Shown here piece after piece: positions 35,918 to 45,124 of a stretch of 64,000 bases of DNA; position 1 is the first letter of the stretch; each line of letters starts with the position of its first letter. Below the pieces are notes generated by a model that was not told the origin of the DNA, did no database searches, and saw only the letters and a list, made by a program, of their open reading frames with translations. Source of the stretch: Zavarzinia aquatilis (lineage in GTDB: Bacteria > Pseudomonadota > Alphaproteobacteria > Zavarziniales > Zavarziniaceae); NCBI RefSeq assembly GCF_003173035.1, contig NZ_QGLE01000002.1, positions 186,001 through 250,000 on the forward strand, read 5' to 3'. Position numbers and translations under genes: made by a program.

Positions 35918-38425
35918 ATGAGCACGATCGTCGGCACTGTCTTTGCGATTGCGGGCCTGCTCGCCCTGATCAGCGTGTTGCCCGCCCTGGCCCAGCGCCT
36001 GGCGGTGCCCTACAGCGTGGTGCTCGCCGTGGTCGGCATCGGCATCGGCGCCCTTTCCTCGGCCGCGGCGGCGACGGCGATCAGCGGCCCGGTCGGCGAC
36101 ATGCTGCTGGAATGGCGCGACTTCACCTCGAGTTCCGTCGTCTTCATGGTCGTGTTCCTGCCGATCCTGCTGTTCGAGGCTTCCCTCGGCATCGACGTCC
36201 GGGAATTGCTGGACGATCTGTTCCCCGTGCTGTTGCTCGCCGTGGTCGCCGTGGTCGCGGCCACGGTCGCCGTCGGTTTCGCCCTGTCCGTCGCCGGGCC
36301 CTTCGGTCTCGTCCCCTGCCTCCTGCTCGCCTCGATCATCTCGACCACCGATCCCGCCGCCGTTGTCGCGATCTTCCGCGATCTTGGCGCGCCGAGGCGC
36401 CTGTCGCTGCTGGTCGAAGGGGAATCGGTGTTCAACGACGCCGCGGCCATCACCCTCTTCACCATGCTGATGGGGGCGCTGACCCGGGGCACCAGCCTCG
36501 ACGGCATGGACGGGCTGTGGCTGTTCCTCGAGCATTTCGCCATCGGCCTTGCCATCGGCATCGGCTTCGGCTGGCTCGCCACCATGGTCGTGCCCTACCT
36601 GCGCGACAATCGCCTCGCCGAATTGACCCTGACCGTGGGCGGCGCCTATCTCGCCTATATCGTGCCCGAGACCTATCTCCATGCTTCGGGTGTCGTCGCC
36701 GTCGTCGTCTTCGCCCTGACCTTCGGCGCCATCGCCCGCCTGCGCATCGCGCCCGAGAACTGGCGGCACCTGCATCATTCCTGGCAGACCCTCGGCTTCT
36801 GGGCCAATTCGCTGATCTTCGTGCTCGCCGCCATGCTGGCGCCGAAGACACTGGCGACCATGACCTGGGCGGATTTCGTGCTGCTGCTCGTCCTCGTCGG
36901 CTCGGCGCTGGCCGCGCGCGGCCTTGTCATCTTCGGGATGCTGCCGCTGATCACGGCGACCGGTCTCGCCCGCAAGGTGGCGTGGAGCTACAAGTCGGTC
37001 ATCGTCTGGGGCGGCCTGCGCGGCGCCGTCACCCTCGCCCTCGCGCTGGCGGCGACCGAGAATCCCGCCCTCGCCCCCGAGCTGAAGCGTTTCATCGGCG
37101 TGCTCGCCACCACCTTCGTGCTGTGGACCCTGCTGGTGAACGGCCTCACGCTGAAGCCGCTGATCCGCCTGCTCGGCCTCGACAAGCTCTCGGCCGCCGA
37201 TATCGCCACCCGCGACCGGGTGATGGCCCTCAGCCTGACCGAGGTCAAGGATCACGCCCAGCAGGTTGGCCACAACCACCGGCTGGCCGATGCCGCCGTG
37301 CGTCAGGTCACCGGCTATTACGAGCGCCGCCTCGGCGAGCTCGAGGTCGCCGCCAGCCTCGACCCCGGCGCCGGCAAGGGTGACGATGTCGGCAGCGCCG
37401 CGCTCGTCACCCTCGCCCGGCGCGAACAGGCGGCCTATCTCGAAATGTTCGAGGACCGGGTGATCGGGCGCGAGCTGGCCGCCCCCCTCGCCGCCATGGC
37501 CAGTGGCCTTGCCGATGCCGCGCGCGACGGCGGGCAGGCCGAGTACCTGAAGGACTGCGGCCGGGTCGCGGCCTTTCCGCCGCCCTTCCGCATCGCCCTG
37601 TTCCTGCAGCGCCGCCTCGGCTGGAGCCGGCCGCTGGCGACCATCCTCGAAGCGCGGATGGAGCGGCTGCTGATCATGCAGGCCTCGCTGCGCGACCTGC
37701 AGACCTATGTCGAGCATACGCTGGCGCCCGTCTTCGGCCGTGCCGCGGGCGACCTTCTGCTGCAGACGCTCGAACTCCGCCAGAAGGTTCTCGCCGACGG
37801 GCTCGACGCCCTGAAGCTGCAATATCCCGATTACGCCGCCGATCTCGAGGCGCGCTATCTGGCCCGCGCCGCCATGGGGCAGGAAACCGTCGCCTATCGC
37901 CACATGCTGGAGGAGGGCGTCATCTCGCAGGAGGTGATGAATGCCCTGCTGCGCGATCTCGAAACCCGCCGCGCCCTGATCAGCCGGCCGCCCCGGCTCG
38001 ACCTGCGCCTGTCGCGGGACGAGCTGGTCAACCGGGTGCCAATCTTTGCCGGCCTCGGCCTTGGCCGTTGCGGCGCCGTCGGCGCCCTGATGAAGCCGCA
38101 TCTCGCCGTGCCTGGCGAGCGGATCATGGCCCGGGGCGAGCGGGGCGACACGATGTATTTCATCTCGTCCGGCGCGGTCGAGGTCTCGGTCGGCGGCACG
38201 CCGATCCGCCTCGGCTCCGGCGCCTTCTTCGGCGAAATGGCGCTGTTGTTCGACCAGCCGCGCAATGCCGACGTGACCGCCCTCGGCTATTGCCAGCTGC
38301 TCGAATTGTCGCGCCGGGATTTCGAGCGCCTGATGGCTTCGGACGAGACCATAAGGCGCACCATCATGGCCGCGGCCGAGACCCGCGCGCGCGGCCACCG
38401 CGAGGCGAAACCCACCCCGGGCTGA
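35918..38425 (+). CDS. Na+/H+ antiporter (CPA1/NhaP type) with C-terminal cyclic-nucleotide-binding domain
   Basis: 835 residues. About twelve membrane helices in the first 420 residues, with FNDAAAITLFTMLMGAL, STTDPAAVVAIFRDLG and GGLRGAVTLALALAA, the CPA1 exchange core. A long helical cytoplasmic region follows. Residues from about 690 form a cNMP-binding-like domain (FAGLGLGRCGAVGALMKPH, GDTMYFISSGAVEVSV, FFGEMALLF). It probably exchanges Na+ or K+ for H+ under ligand control. GGAGG is 11 bases before the ATG. It is divergent from the LpxR operon; the 155-base spacer holds the promoters. Confidence 0.92.
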   Translation: MSTIVGTVFAIAGLLALISVLPALAQRLAVPYSVVLAVVGIGIGALSSAAAATAISGPVGDMLLEWRDFTSSSVVFMVVFLPILLFEASLGIDVRELLDDLFPVLLLAVVAVVAATVAVGFALSVAGPFGLVPCLLLASIISTTDPAAVVAIFRDLGAPRRLSLLVEGESVFNDAAAITLFTMLMGALTRGTSLDGMDGLWLFLEHFAIGLAIGIGFGWLATMVVPYLRDNRLAELTLTVGGAYLAYIVPETYLHASGVVAVVVFALTFGAIARLRIAPENWRHLHHSWQTLGFWANSLIFVLAAMLAPKTLATMTWADFVLLLVLVGSALAARGLVIFGMLPLITATGLARKVAWSYKSVIVWGGLRGAVTLALALAATENPALAPELKRFIGVLATTFVLWTLLVNGLTLKPLIRLLGLDKLSAADIATRDRVMALSLTEVKDHAQQVGHNHRLADAAVRQVTGYYERRLGELEVAASLDPGAGKGDDVGSAALVTLARREQAAYLEMFEDRVIGRELAAPLAAMASGLADAARDGGQAEYLKDCGRVAAFPPPFRIALFLQRRLGWSRPLATILEARMERLLIMQASLRDLQTYVEHTLAPVFGRAAGDLLLQTLELRQKVLADGLDALKLQYPDYAADLEARYLARAAMGQETVAYRHMLEEGVISQEVMNALLRDLETRRALISRPPRLDLRLSRDELVNRVPIFAGLGLGRCGAVGALMKPHLAVPGERIMARGERGDTMYFISSGAVEVSVGGTPIRLGSGAFFGEMALLFDQPRNADVTALGYCQLLELSRRDFERLMASDETIRRTIMAAAETRARGHREAKPTPG

Positions 38426-38442
38426 GGCTCGGCGCCTCCCGT

Positions 38443-38528
38443 TTCGTCATCCCGGCGAAGGCCGGGATCCTGGGCCGGCAAGGGCGCCTCTCTCGTCCAA
38501 AGGCCCCGGCCTGCGCCGGGGCGACGAA
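38443..38528. repeat. REP-like double-hairpin palindromic element
   Basis: ATCCCGGC-GAAG-GCCGGGAT (38449-38468) and GCCCCGGC-CTGC-GCCGGGGC (38503-38522) are two perfect hairpins. The outer bases TTCGTC (38443-38448) and GACGAA (38523-38528) also pair, so the whole is one folded element. The consensus is familiar from alphaproteobacterial intergenic repeats. It sits between the antiporter and the convergent HAD gene and may end both transcripts. A possible half copy begins at 53961. Confidence 0.75.
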
Positions 38529-38545
38529 TGTCCCGATAAAAGGCC

Positions 38546-39184
38546 TCAGCGCAGGGGCAGGTCGAGGATGGCTTCCAGCTCGCGCAGGGCCTGGTCGGCG
38601 CCATCGACCTTGATCGTCGTCATTCCCATTGCCCTGGCCGGCTTCAGGTTGATGCCGAGGTCGTCGAGATAGACCGCGCGCCGCGGATCGACACCGACAA
38701 TCTCGCAAGCCATTTCATAGAAGCGCGACTCCGGCTTGCGGCAGCCGACGCGCCGGCTCTCGATCACCGCACCGAATTCGGCCATGACCGCCCCGACCTC
38801 GCGGGCGTAAGCCTCGCCCGCGCCCGAATCATTCACGTTGTTGGTGAGGCAGGCGGTCTTGTAGTGCTGCTTCACCCGGCGCAGCGCCTCGACCATCTCG
38901 GGCCGGATCGCACCGTGGATCACCGCGACGACATCGCGCCCGCGCAAGTCGTGACCGAGGGCGCGGGCCTCGGCGGCGAAGGCTTCGTCGAAGCCGTCGA
39001 GGTCGATTTCGCTGCGCTCGAACCTGGCCCAGGCATTGTCGTGGGGATTGGCTGCGTTGATGCGGCGGATCGTGTCCGGCGGCAGGCCGCGCGCCACTTC
39101 CAGCGCGTTGAACGCCTCGAACGGCGACGACAGGATGACCCCGCCGAAATCCCACAGGACGGCGTCGAATTCCCGGCTCGGCAT
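38546..39184 (-). CDS. HAD-family hydrolase
   Basis: 212 residues. The first motif is DAVLWDFGGV: the catalytic Asp is present, but the usual second Asp (DxD) is Gly, as in epoxide-hydrolase-N-terminal and dehalogenase-like HAD-IA proteins. Motif II is CLTNN, motif III a Lys-Pro (GCRKPES), and motif IV VYLDDLGINL. It is probably a small-molecule phosphatase or dehalogenase. GGGGAG precedes the ATG at 39184. It starts 10 bases after the TetR stop, in the same direction, so may be in that regulator's transcript. Confidence 0.9.
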   Translation of the reverse strand: MPSREFDAVLWDFGGVILSSPFEAFNALEVARGLPPDTIRRINAANPHDNAWARFERSEIDLDGFDEAFAAEARALGHDLRGRDVVAVIHGAIRPEMVEALRRVKQHYKTACLTNNVNDSGAGEAYAREVGAVMAEFGAVIESRRVGCRKPESRFYEMACEIVGVDPRRAVYLDDLGINLKPARAMGMTTIKVDGADQALRELEAILDLPLR

Positions 39185-39194
39185 GTTCACTCCC

Positions 39195-39851
39195 CTAGCG
39201 TTGCGCCGGGCGATGGGCCTTGAGGAAGACCGCCACCGCCGTGTCGGCGAGGCGCGAAATGTCCGTCCTTTGCAATTGGTCGGCAAGCCCCAGCATACGG
39301 CGCATGTGCAGGTCGCCGCGGATCATGCCGAAGAACAGTTCGGCCGCGATGCGCGGATCCTCCATCTCGAGATCGCCGCGCGCCTTGGACCGCTCGAGAT
39401 AGGCGGTCAGGGCGGCCAGCACCCGGGCCGGCCCCGCCCGGTAGAAGCGGGCGGCGAGATCGGGCCGGCGCCCGGCCTCGGCCATGACGAGGCGCAGGGT
39501 CTTCAGCGATTGCGGGCTGGTCAGCACGCCCATGAATTCATGGGCGACGGTCGACAGCGCCGCCTCGACCCCCAGCGTGTCGAGATCGGCCGCCATCAGG
39601 CTGGCGAAACGCTCGACCGAGCCCTGCGCCACCATGGCCTCGAACAGGTCTTCCTTGGAAGCGAAATGGGCATAGACCGTGGCCTTGGACACCCCGGCCT
39701 TGCGCGCGACCGCATCCATCGAGGTGCCGGCGAAGCCCTGGTCCATGAACAGTTCGGACGCCGCCGCCATCACCTGGCGGCGCTTGGCCGACGTGCAGGC
39801 GCCGTCGTCGGGAATGGCGGTATCGACCGCCGGATATGCCGTGGACTTCAT
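39195..39851 (-). CDS. TetR/AcrR-family regulator of the adjacent efflux genes
   Basis: 218 residues. The helix-turn-helix FAGTSMDAVARKAGVSKATV (about 45-64) and YAHFASKEDLFEAM are standard for AcrR-like repressors. The C-terminal domain (EFMGVLTSPQSLKTLRLVMA) fits the TetR_C family found with drug efflux pumps. It is divergent from the EmrA/EmrB genes, with an inverted repeat at 39951-39972 in between, so it most likely represses the pump. The inducer is unknown. Confidence 0.9.
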   Translation of the reverse strand: MKSTAYPAVDTAIPDDGACTSAKRRQVMAAASELFMDQGFAGTSMDAVARKAGVSKATVYAHFASKEDLFEAMVAQGSVERFASLMAADLDTLGVEAALSTVAHEFMGVLTSPQSLKTLRLVMAEAGRRPDLAARFYRAGPARVLAALTAYLERSKARGDLEMEDPRIAAELFFGMIRGDLHMRRMLGLADQLQRTDISRLADTAVAVFLKAHRPAQR

Positions 39852-39950
39852 CACAGAAAACCTTGCCGCCCGGCCGCCACACGACCTGCCATGCGCATGA
39901 TGCATGACGTGGGGAGGTGTGTGCCAGCCTCGTTGGTGCTATATCAACTG

Positions 39951-39972
39951 AACTGAACCGTTTAGTCTAGTT
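39951..39972. promoter_or_regulatory. Imperfect inverted repeat, probable TetR operator for emrAB
   Basis: AACTGAAC (39951-39958), 6-base spacer, GTCTAGTT (39965-39972). Six of eight positions match as an inverted repeat. It lies 23 bases before the EmrA-like start and 100 bases before the TetR start, where a repressor would block the efflux promoter. Confidence 0.5.
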
Positions 39973-39994
39973 CCGGAAATGCGAGACTGATGCC

Positions 39995-41065
39995 ATGAAA
40001 CCGCATGTGAAGTTCGGCCTGCTGGGCCTCGTGGTTCTGGTCGCGGCCGGCTTCCTGGGCTGGCTCTATCTGACCCGGCATCTGATCAGCACCGACGATG
40101 CCTATGTCGCCGCCGATATCGCCCCGATCAGCACCAAGGTCGAGGGGACGGTGGCCGAGGTGCTGGTGACCGATAACCAGACCGTGCGCCCGGGCGACGT
40201 CCTGCTGCGCATCGACGATGCCAATTACAAGGCGCAGGCCAACGCCGCGCGCGCCGCCAGCGCCGCCGCCGCCGCCGATGTCGAGACCCTCTCGCAGCAG
40301 CTGGCACAGCAGGCCTCGCATATCGCGGCAGCCAAGGCCGACGCCGACAGCGCGGCCGCCGAGGCGGAACGCGCCGCCCGCGACCTCGCCCGCCAGAGCA
40401 AGCTGGTCAGCAGCGATTTCGCCACCCGCCAGAACGTCGAAACCGCCAAGGCGGATGACGCCAAGGCGCGCGCCGCCCTCGACCGCGCCAGGGCCAATGT
40501 CGCCCTCGCCGAATCCGATACCGCCGTGCTGCAGGCCCGCCTCGTGGAAGCCCGCGCCGCCCTCGACCGGGCCAAGGCGCAGCAGGATCTCGCCGAGCGC
40601 AATCTGGCCGACACGGTGATCCGCGCGCCGTCCGCCGGGGTCGTCGGCAACCGCGGCGTCGTCGCCGGGCAATATGTCCGGCCGGGCGTCATCATGATGT
40701 CGATCGTGCCGGTCGAGGCGTTGTGGATCGACGCCAATTTCAAGGAAACCCAGCTCGCCGCCATGGGCCCGGGCCAGCCGGTCGAGATCGAGGTCGACGC
40801 CCTGCCCGGCCTTGTCCTGCACGGCAAGGTCGAGAGCTTCAGCCCGGCGTCGGGCGCGCTGTTCAGCCTGCTGCCCCCTGAGAATGCCAGCGGCAATTTC
40901 ACCAAGGTCGTCCAGCGCGTGCCGGTGAAGATCGTGCTCGACCCGGCGGAAGGCCACGGCCGTCTGGTGCCCGGCCTGTCGGTCGTCGTCACCGTCGACA
41001 CTTCGGTCGAGCCCGCGCGCAGCGCCTATATCCCGGCGCCGGCCGCGGTCGCCCAGGGCCAGTAA
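39995..41065 (+). CDS. HlyD/EmrA-family membrane fusion protein
   Basis: 356 residues. One N-terminal membrane helix (about 6-27) is followed by a biotinyl-lipoyl-like domain (VEGTVAEVLVTDNQTVRPGD), a long coiled coil (about 75-200, Ala-rich with AKADADSAAAEAERAARDLA) and a barrel domain (APSAGVVGNRGVVAGQYV). It links the EmrB transporter to the outer membrane. Its stop is 9 bases before the EmrB start. Confidence 0.92.
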   Translation: MKPHVKFGLLGLVVLVAAGFLGWLYLTRHLISTDDAYVAADIAPISTKVEGTVAEVLVTDNQTVRPGDVLLRIDDANYKAQANAARAASAAAAADVETLSQQLAQQASHIAAAKADADSAAAEAERAARDLARQSKLVSSDFATRQNVETAKADDAKARAALDRARANVALAESDTAVLQARLVEARAALDRAKAQQDLAERNLADTVIRAPSAGVVGNRGVVAGQYVRPGVIMMSIVPVEALWIDANFKETQLAAMGPGQPVEIEVDALPGLVLHGKVESFSPASGALFSLLPPENASGNFTKVVQRVPVKIVLDPAEGHGRLVPGLSVVVTVDTSVEPARSAYIPAPAAVAQGQ

Positions 41066-41074
41066 GGCACCGCC

Positions 41075-42709
41075 ATGTCGAGAAGCAGCGCCGCCGCCGC
41101 CGCGAAGCCGCCCGCAGCGCCCGCGCCCGCCCAGGCCGCGACCACGATCCGCGTGGACGCAGCCGGCAACCCGAGACCCGAAAGACGCCATCTGATCGGC
41201 TTCTTCGTCATGGTCATCGGCATGTTCATGGCGATTCTCGACATTCAGATCGTCGCCTCCTCGCTGTCCGAGATTCAGGCCGGCCTCGGCGCCGCGCCCG
41301 ACGAGATCGGCTGGGTACAATCGTCCTATCTGATCGCCGAAGTCGTGATCATTCCGCTGTCGGGCTGGCTGTCGCAGGTGATTTCCACCCGCTGGCTCTT
41401 CGTCATTTCCTGCGGCGGCTTCACCCTCGCCTCGCTCGCCTGCGCCTTCTCGTGGTCGATCGAGTCCATGATCTTCTTCCGCGTACTGCAGGGCTTCCTC
41501 GGCGGCGCGATGATCCCGACGGTCTTCGCCACCTCCTTCTTCGTGCTCGGCCGCAACAATCCGCGCGCCTCGATCCTGATGGGCCTGATCGCCACCATGG
41601 GGCCGACCCTCGGCCCCACATTGGGCGGCTGGATCACCTCGGCCCTGTCGTGGCACTGGCTGTTCCTGCTGAACATCATTCCGGGCATCTTCGTCACCCT
41701 GTCGACGGCGACGTTGATGGACATCGACCGGCCGAATCTGAAGCTGCTGAAGGGCTTCGACCTTCAGGGCATCGTCGCGGTCGCGGTCTTCCTCGGCTCG
41801 ATGCAATATGTCCTCGAGGAAGGCGCCAAGGATGACTGGTTCCAGTCGGATACCATCGTCGGCTTCACCGCCGCCGCCGCCTTCGGCGCCTGCTGGTTCT
41901 TCTGGCGCTCCTTCACCTTCGCGCGGCCGGTGATCGACCTCCGGGTCTTTTCCAACCGCAATTTCGCCATCGGCTGCCTGATCGCCTTTTCCATCGGCTT
42001 TGGCATGTATGGCTCGGTCTATGTGCTGCCGCTGTTCCTTGCCCGGGTCTCGGGCTATGACAGCTATCACATCGGCACCGTGCTGGCGGTCACCGGCCTG
42101 TGCCAGTTCCTGGCGACGCCGATCGCCGGCATCCTGTCGCGCAAGCTCGACGCCCGCGCCGTGCTCGGCATCGGCGTGTTCTTCTTCGCCCTTGGCGTCT
42201 ATCTGAACACGTTCCTGACCTCGGAATCCGGCTTTTCCGATTTCGTGCTGCCGCAAGCGGTGCGCGGCTTCGGCATCATGATGTGCATGATCCCGGCCAA
42301 CATGCTCGCCCTCGGCGCCCTCGACATCCATCAGATGAAGAACGGCTCCGGCCTCTATAACCTGATGCGCAACACCGGCGGCGCCTTCGGCCTCGCCGCC
42401 ATCAACACCCTGCTGACCGACCGGCTGGCGCTGCACGTCTCCCGCCTCGCCGAGGCGGTGAACCCGGCCCGGCTGGCGGCCACGGCGAAGCTCGAAGGCC
42501 TGTCGAGCTATGTCTCGACCGCGGCGGGCGGCACCATCGACGGCGACAAGGGCGCCCTCGCCCTGGTGCGCCAGATCGTGCAGCAACAGGCTTCGGTGCT
42601 CGCCTTCACGGATGTCCTGCTGATCATGGCCGGCGTCTTCGTTTTCGTGCTGGCCTTCGTGCCGCTGATGCGCCTGCCGAAGGCCACGGCGATCGTCGCC
42701 GATCACTGA
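41075..42709 (+). CDS. EmrB-type MFS multidrug transporter (DHA2, 14 helices)
   Basis: 544 residues. The N-terminal tail is Ala/Pro-rich, then about 14 hydrophobic helices. FMAILDIQIVASSLSEIQ is the DHA2 family motif in helix 1, and GWVQSSYLIAEVVIIPLSGW helix 2. It uses proton antiport to export hydrophobic compounds with the EmrA protein. A terminator with a 7-bp stem follows. Control is probably by the TetR regulator at 39195-39851. Confidence 0.93.
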   Translation: MSRSSAAAAAKPPAAPAPAQAATTIRVDAAGNPRPERRHLIGFFVMVIGMFMAILDIQIVASSLSEIQAGLGAAPDEIGWVQSSYLIAEVVIIPLSGWLSQVISTRWLFVISCGGFTLASLACAFSWSIESMIFFRVLQGFLGGAMIPTVFATSFFVLGRNNPRASILMGLIATMGPTLGPTLGGWITSALSWHWLFLLNIIPGIFVTLSTATLMDIDRPNLKLLKGFDLQGIVAVAVFLGSMQYVLEEGAKDDWFQSDTIVGFTAAAAFGACWFFWRSFTFARPVIDLRVFSNRNFAIGCLIAFSIGFGMYGSVYVLPLFLARVSGYDSYHIGTVLAVTGLCQFLATPIAGILSRKLDARAVLGIGVFFFALGVYLNTFLTSESGFSDFVLPQAVRGFGIMMCMIPANMLALGALDIHQMKNGSGLYNLMRNTGGAFGLAAINTLLTDRLALHVSRLAEAVNPARLAATAKLEGLSSYVSTAAGGTIDGDKGALALVRQIVQQQASVLAFTDVLLIMAGVFVFVLAFVPLMRLPKATAIVADH

Positions 42710-42711
42710 CA

Positions 42712-42744
42712 CCCGTCCTAAATGTGAGGACGGTTCGCTTTTTC
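42712..42744 (+). terminator. Rho-independent terminator after the emrB-like gene
   Basis: CCGTCCT and AGGACGG pair perfectly around a 7-base loop, followed by TTCGCTTTTTC. It begins 3 bases beyond the stop codon. Confidence 0.75.
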
Positions 42745-42838
42745 ATTGCCACGCCTGCACCCTCGAATTAGTCTGACAGAAAATCAGATCACCCCGACTT
42801 AAAAACAACACGGGGGATTCCCTAGGGAGGGTAATGGT

Positions 42839-43957
42839 ATGAATGCGCTGGTCTCCCAGATCACGAAGGACCCCGCCTATAACACGGTGCGGCCCAACGA
42901 CTTCGGCGCCATGATCGCCGTCGATCGTTACGGTCAGCGGTCGAGTGCCTTCGACAAGATCATCACCGCGACCCACGACCATTTCTGGGACCCGCTCGAT
43001 CCTGCCTATATCGACTTTTCGCAGCCCTTCGACATGGAGAACCAGCCGCTGCTGCCCTTCGACCTGATGGTCGAGCTGCAGTCGGCGGTCGCCGACAAGC
43101 TGGACGAAAAGCAGAAGATCCAGCTCGTCAACATGAACACCCATTGGTCGCTGTCGTCGATCCTGCATGGCGAGCAGGGCGCGCTCGGCCTGTCGGCCAG
43201 CCTGTGCCACATCCTGGTCGATCCGGGCGCGCAGGAATATGCCGCCAATCAGGCCCGGGAAGAGGCGCGCCACGTCACCGCCTTCACCCGCTACATCCAG
43301 GCGCGCTGGGGCAAGCCGGCGCCGGTCGGCCCGATCCTCGGCAATCTCCTGAGCGAACTCGTGCTGGCGGAAGAGGTCTACAAGAAGCTGGTCGGGATGC
43401 AGATGCTGGTCGAGGGCCTCGCCATGGGCGCCTTCGCCATGCTGCATTCCAAGACCTTCGATCCCCTCCTGAAGAAGACCACCCAGCTGGTCATGACCGA
43501 CGAGGCGTTCCACCACAAGTTCGGCAAGATCTGGGCCGACCGCACCATGCCCAAGCTGAGCGCGGAAGAGCATGACAAGGTCGAGGACTGGGCCTTCAAC
43601 TGCTTCCAGTCGCTGTTCTTCAACCTGGTCTCGCCCGACCAGAAGGGCTGGATCTACGAGCGCCTCGGCCTCGATCCCGCCTGGGTGCAGGGTGCCGTGC
43701 TCGAAGCCGCGACCGACGATCTGCGCCGCGAGCGCATGAAGGACGGCACCGACATCTTCCGTGTGCTGATCAAGACCCTGCTGAACGCCGGCATCATCAC
43801 CGACCGCACCCGGTGGTTCTACGAACAGTATGTCGACATGGTCCAGCTGAAGGCCGAGGGCGACTACATGGTGGGCGACGCCATCGCCGAGGAAGGCATC
43901 GAATACCTGAAGGGTATCAACAAGAACCGCAAGAGCTTCGGCAAGGCGGTCGCGTAA
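42839..43957 (+). CDS. Diiron ferritin-like protein of unknown substrate
   Basis: 372 residues. Glu112, Glu142/His145 (EEARH), Glu192 and Glu222/His225 (DEAFH) give the E...ExxH...E...ExxH set of carboxylate-bridged diiron proteins. This includes ribonucleotide reductase R2, fatty-acyl desaturases and AurF-like N-oxygenases. No other domain is seen. AGGGAGGG is a strong ribosome binding site 7 bases before the ATG at 42839. The gene has its own terminator on each side, so it is monocistronic and likely well expressed. The spacer has TCTGA-7-TCAGA (42772-42788), a possible operator. The oxidised substrate cannot be inferred. Confidence 0.85.
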   Translation: MNALVSQITKDPAYNTVRPNDFGAMIAVDRYGQRSSAFDKIITATHDHFWDPLDPAYIDFSQPFDMENQPLLPFDLMVELQSAVADKLDEKQKIQLVNMNTHWSLSSILHGEQGALGLSASLCHILVDPGAQEYAANQAREEARHVTAFTRYIQARWGKPAPVGPILGNLLSELVLAEEVYKKLVGMQMLVEGLAMGAFAMLHSKTFDPLLKKTTQLVMTDEAFHHKFGKIWADRTMPKLSAEEHDKVEDWAFNCFQSLFFNLVSPDQKGWIYERLGLDPAWVQGAVLEAATDDLRRERMKDGTDIFRVLIKTLLNAGIITDRTRWFYEQYVDMVQLKAEGDYMVGDAIAEEGIEYLKGINKNRKSFGKAVA

Positions 43958-43975
43958 GGGCTTACCCCTCTGGCG

Positions 43976-44013
43976 AAGGGCCGTCGGCACGAGCCGGCGG
44001 CCCTTTTTCTTTT
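43976..44013 (+). terminator. Strong rho-independent terminator
   Basis: GGGCCGTCGG and CCGGCGGCCC pair with one T-G wobble; the 3' arm runs into CTTTTTCTTTT. It ends the diiron gene. The convergent lipoprotein gene begins its 3' end at 44021. Confidence 0.85.
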
Positions 44014-44020
44014 GCGCACG

Positions 44021-45124
44021 TCAATAAGGCAGGCTGTCGAGGCAGCGATCCTCGTCCAGGCGGAAGCCCTCGGCATTGCCGGGGCGAGAGCGCCAGGCGA
44101 CCATCGCCGGCCGCTCGTCGAGACCGGCCACGGGATAATACTCCGGCTGTCCCGGCGCCCCCGCGATGCGATAGCAACTCCTCGGCTGGCCCGGCAGGTC
44201 GAGGCACAGCGCCTCGCCACCGGTTGCCCGATTGATCGACCAGCGGCCTACACGGGCACAGCGGCCATCGAGGCGCACGAAACGCCAGTTTTCGTCATAG
44301 AAATCGACGATGGCTCGGGGATCGCCGTCGATCGAGTGAAGGTCGAAGGTCCGGCCGCGCAGCGTCGGCGCCAGCGGCGAGGCCGAACGGTCGGCGCCGT
44401 CGACACGGGCCACGCTCGGCAGCCAGCGGCCGCCGTCACGCGACTGACCGGACAGGCGCGCCGCCAGTTCGGCCATGAAGCCATCCAGCACCTCGGTCGC
44501 GACGGCGCCAAGGGCATCGGTCGCATTCTCGCAGGCGAACTGCAGGCCATCCGGGTTGCGATGGCGCCGTTCGGCCGCGACCCGCGTCTCCACCATGGAG
44601 CCGGCCGCATACTGGACCTGAACCAGGGCCGAGAGATCGAGCCGCGCGGTCGAGGCATGGTGCCAGAACTCGGCGATATGCTTGCGGTCCAGCCAGAACC
44701 GCCGCTCGAACGACAGATCGGTCACCGGCGGATCGACCGTCACCACGATCTGCCCGGCATAGCCCGCGGCCTTCAGTTCGTCCGGCGGCAAGATATCGGC
44801 CCCGACCACGACCGCCTCGACATTGGCGGCGACAGTACGGCGGACCGACAGGTCGAAGGCATCGCGCAGGTCGAAATTGATCACCTCGGCGTTGCAGTCA
44901 TAGGCCGAGGGCACGACCCGGGCCGCCAGCGCCTGCCCCTGCACCACCAGAAGGAATTTTCCAGGATGGGGTGAAGCCCTGAGAGCCGGTGGTGCCTGCA
45001 CCGCTTCGACCTGCACGTCGACCTCCGTCCCCCAGCCATAGCCGAGATCGAAGGCGCAACCACCCAGCATCAGCGCAGCCATCGCGGACAGAATCACCGA
45101 GATCTTCAATTGGCCTTCCCCCAT
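44021..45124 (-). CDS. Unrecognised lipoprotein
   Basis: 367 residues from the ATG at 45124. A lipobox (MLGGC, Cys about 25) follows a hydrophobic helix, so it is membrane-anchored on the periplasmic side. The mature protein is mixed alpha/beta, with VTDLSFERRFWLDRKHIAEF, RTFDLHSIDGDPRAIVDFYD and a C-terminal Cys-containing region (LCLDLPGQPRSCYRIAG). There may be two domains: about 30-200 and 245-360. I do not recognise a family. It is convergent with the diiron gene. Confidence 0.8.
   Translation of the reverse strand: MGEGQLKISVILSAMAALMLGGCAFDLGYGWGTEVDVQVEAVQAPPALRASPHPGKFLLVVQGQALAARVVPSAYDCNAEVINFDLRDAFDLSVRRTVAANVEAVVVGADILPPDELKAAGYAGQIVVTVDPPVTDLSFERRFWLDRKHIAEFWHHASTARLDLSALVQVQYAAGSMVETRVAAERRHRNPDGLQFACENATDALGAVATEVLDGFMAELAARLSGQSRDGGRWLPSVARVDGADRSASPLAPTLRGRTFDLHSIDGDPRAIVDFYDENWRFVRLDGRCARVGRWSINRATGGEALCLDLPGQPRSCYRIAGAPGQPEYYPVAGLDERPAMVAWRSRPGNAEGFRLDEDRCLDSLPY

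Noticed and set aside
35792-38398. An 868-codon open frame opposite the antiporter gene
   Set aside because: Shadow of the CPA1 antiporter, with Gln/Asp/Gly-rich low-complexity product.
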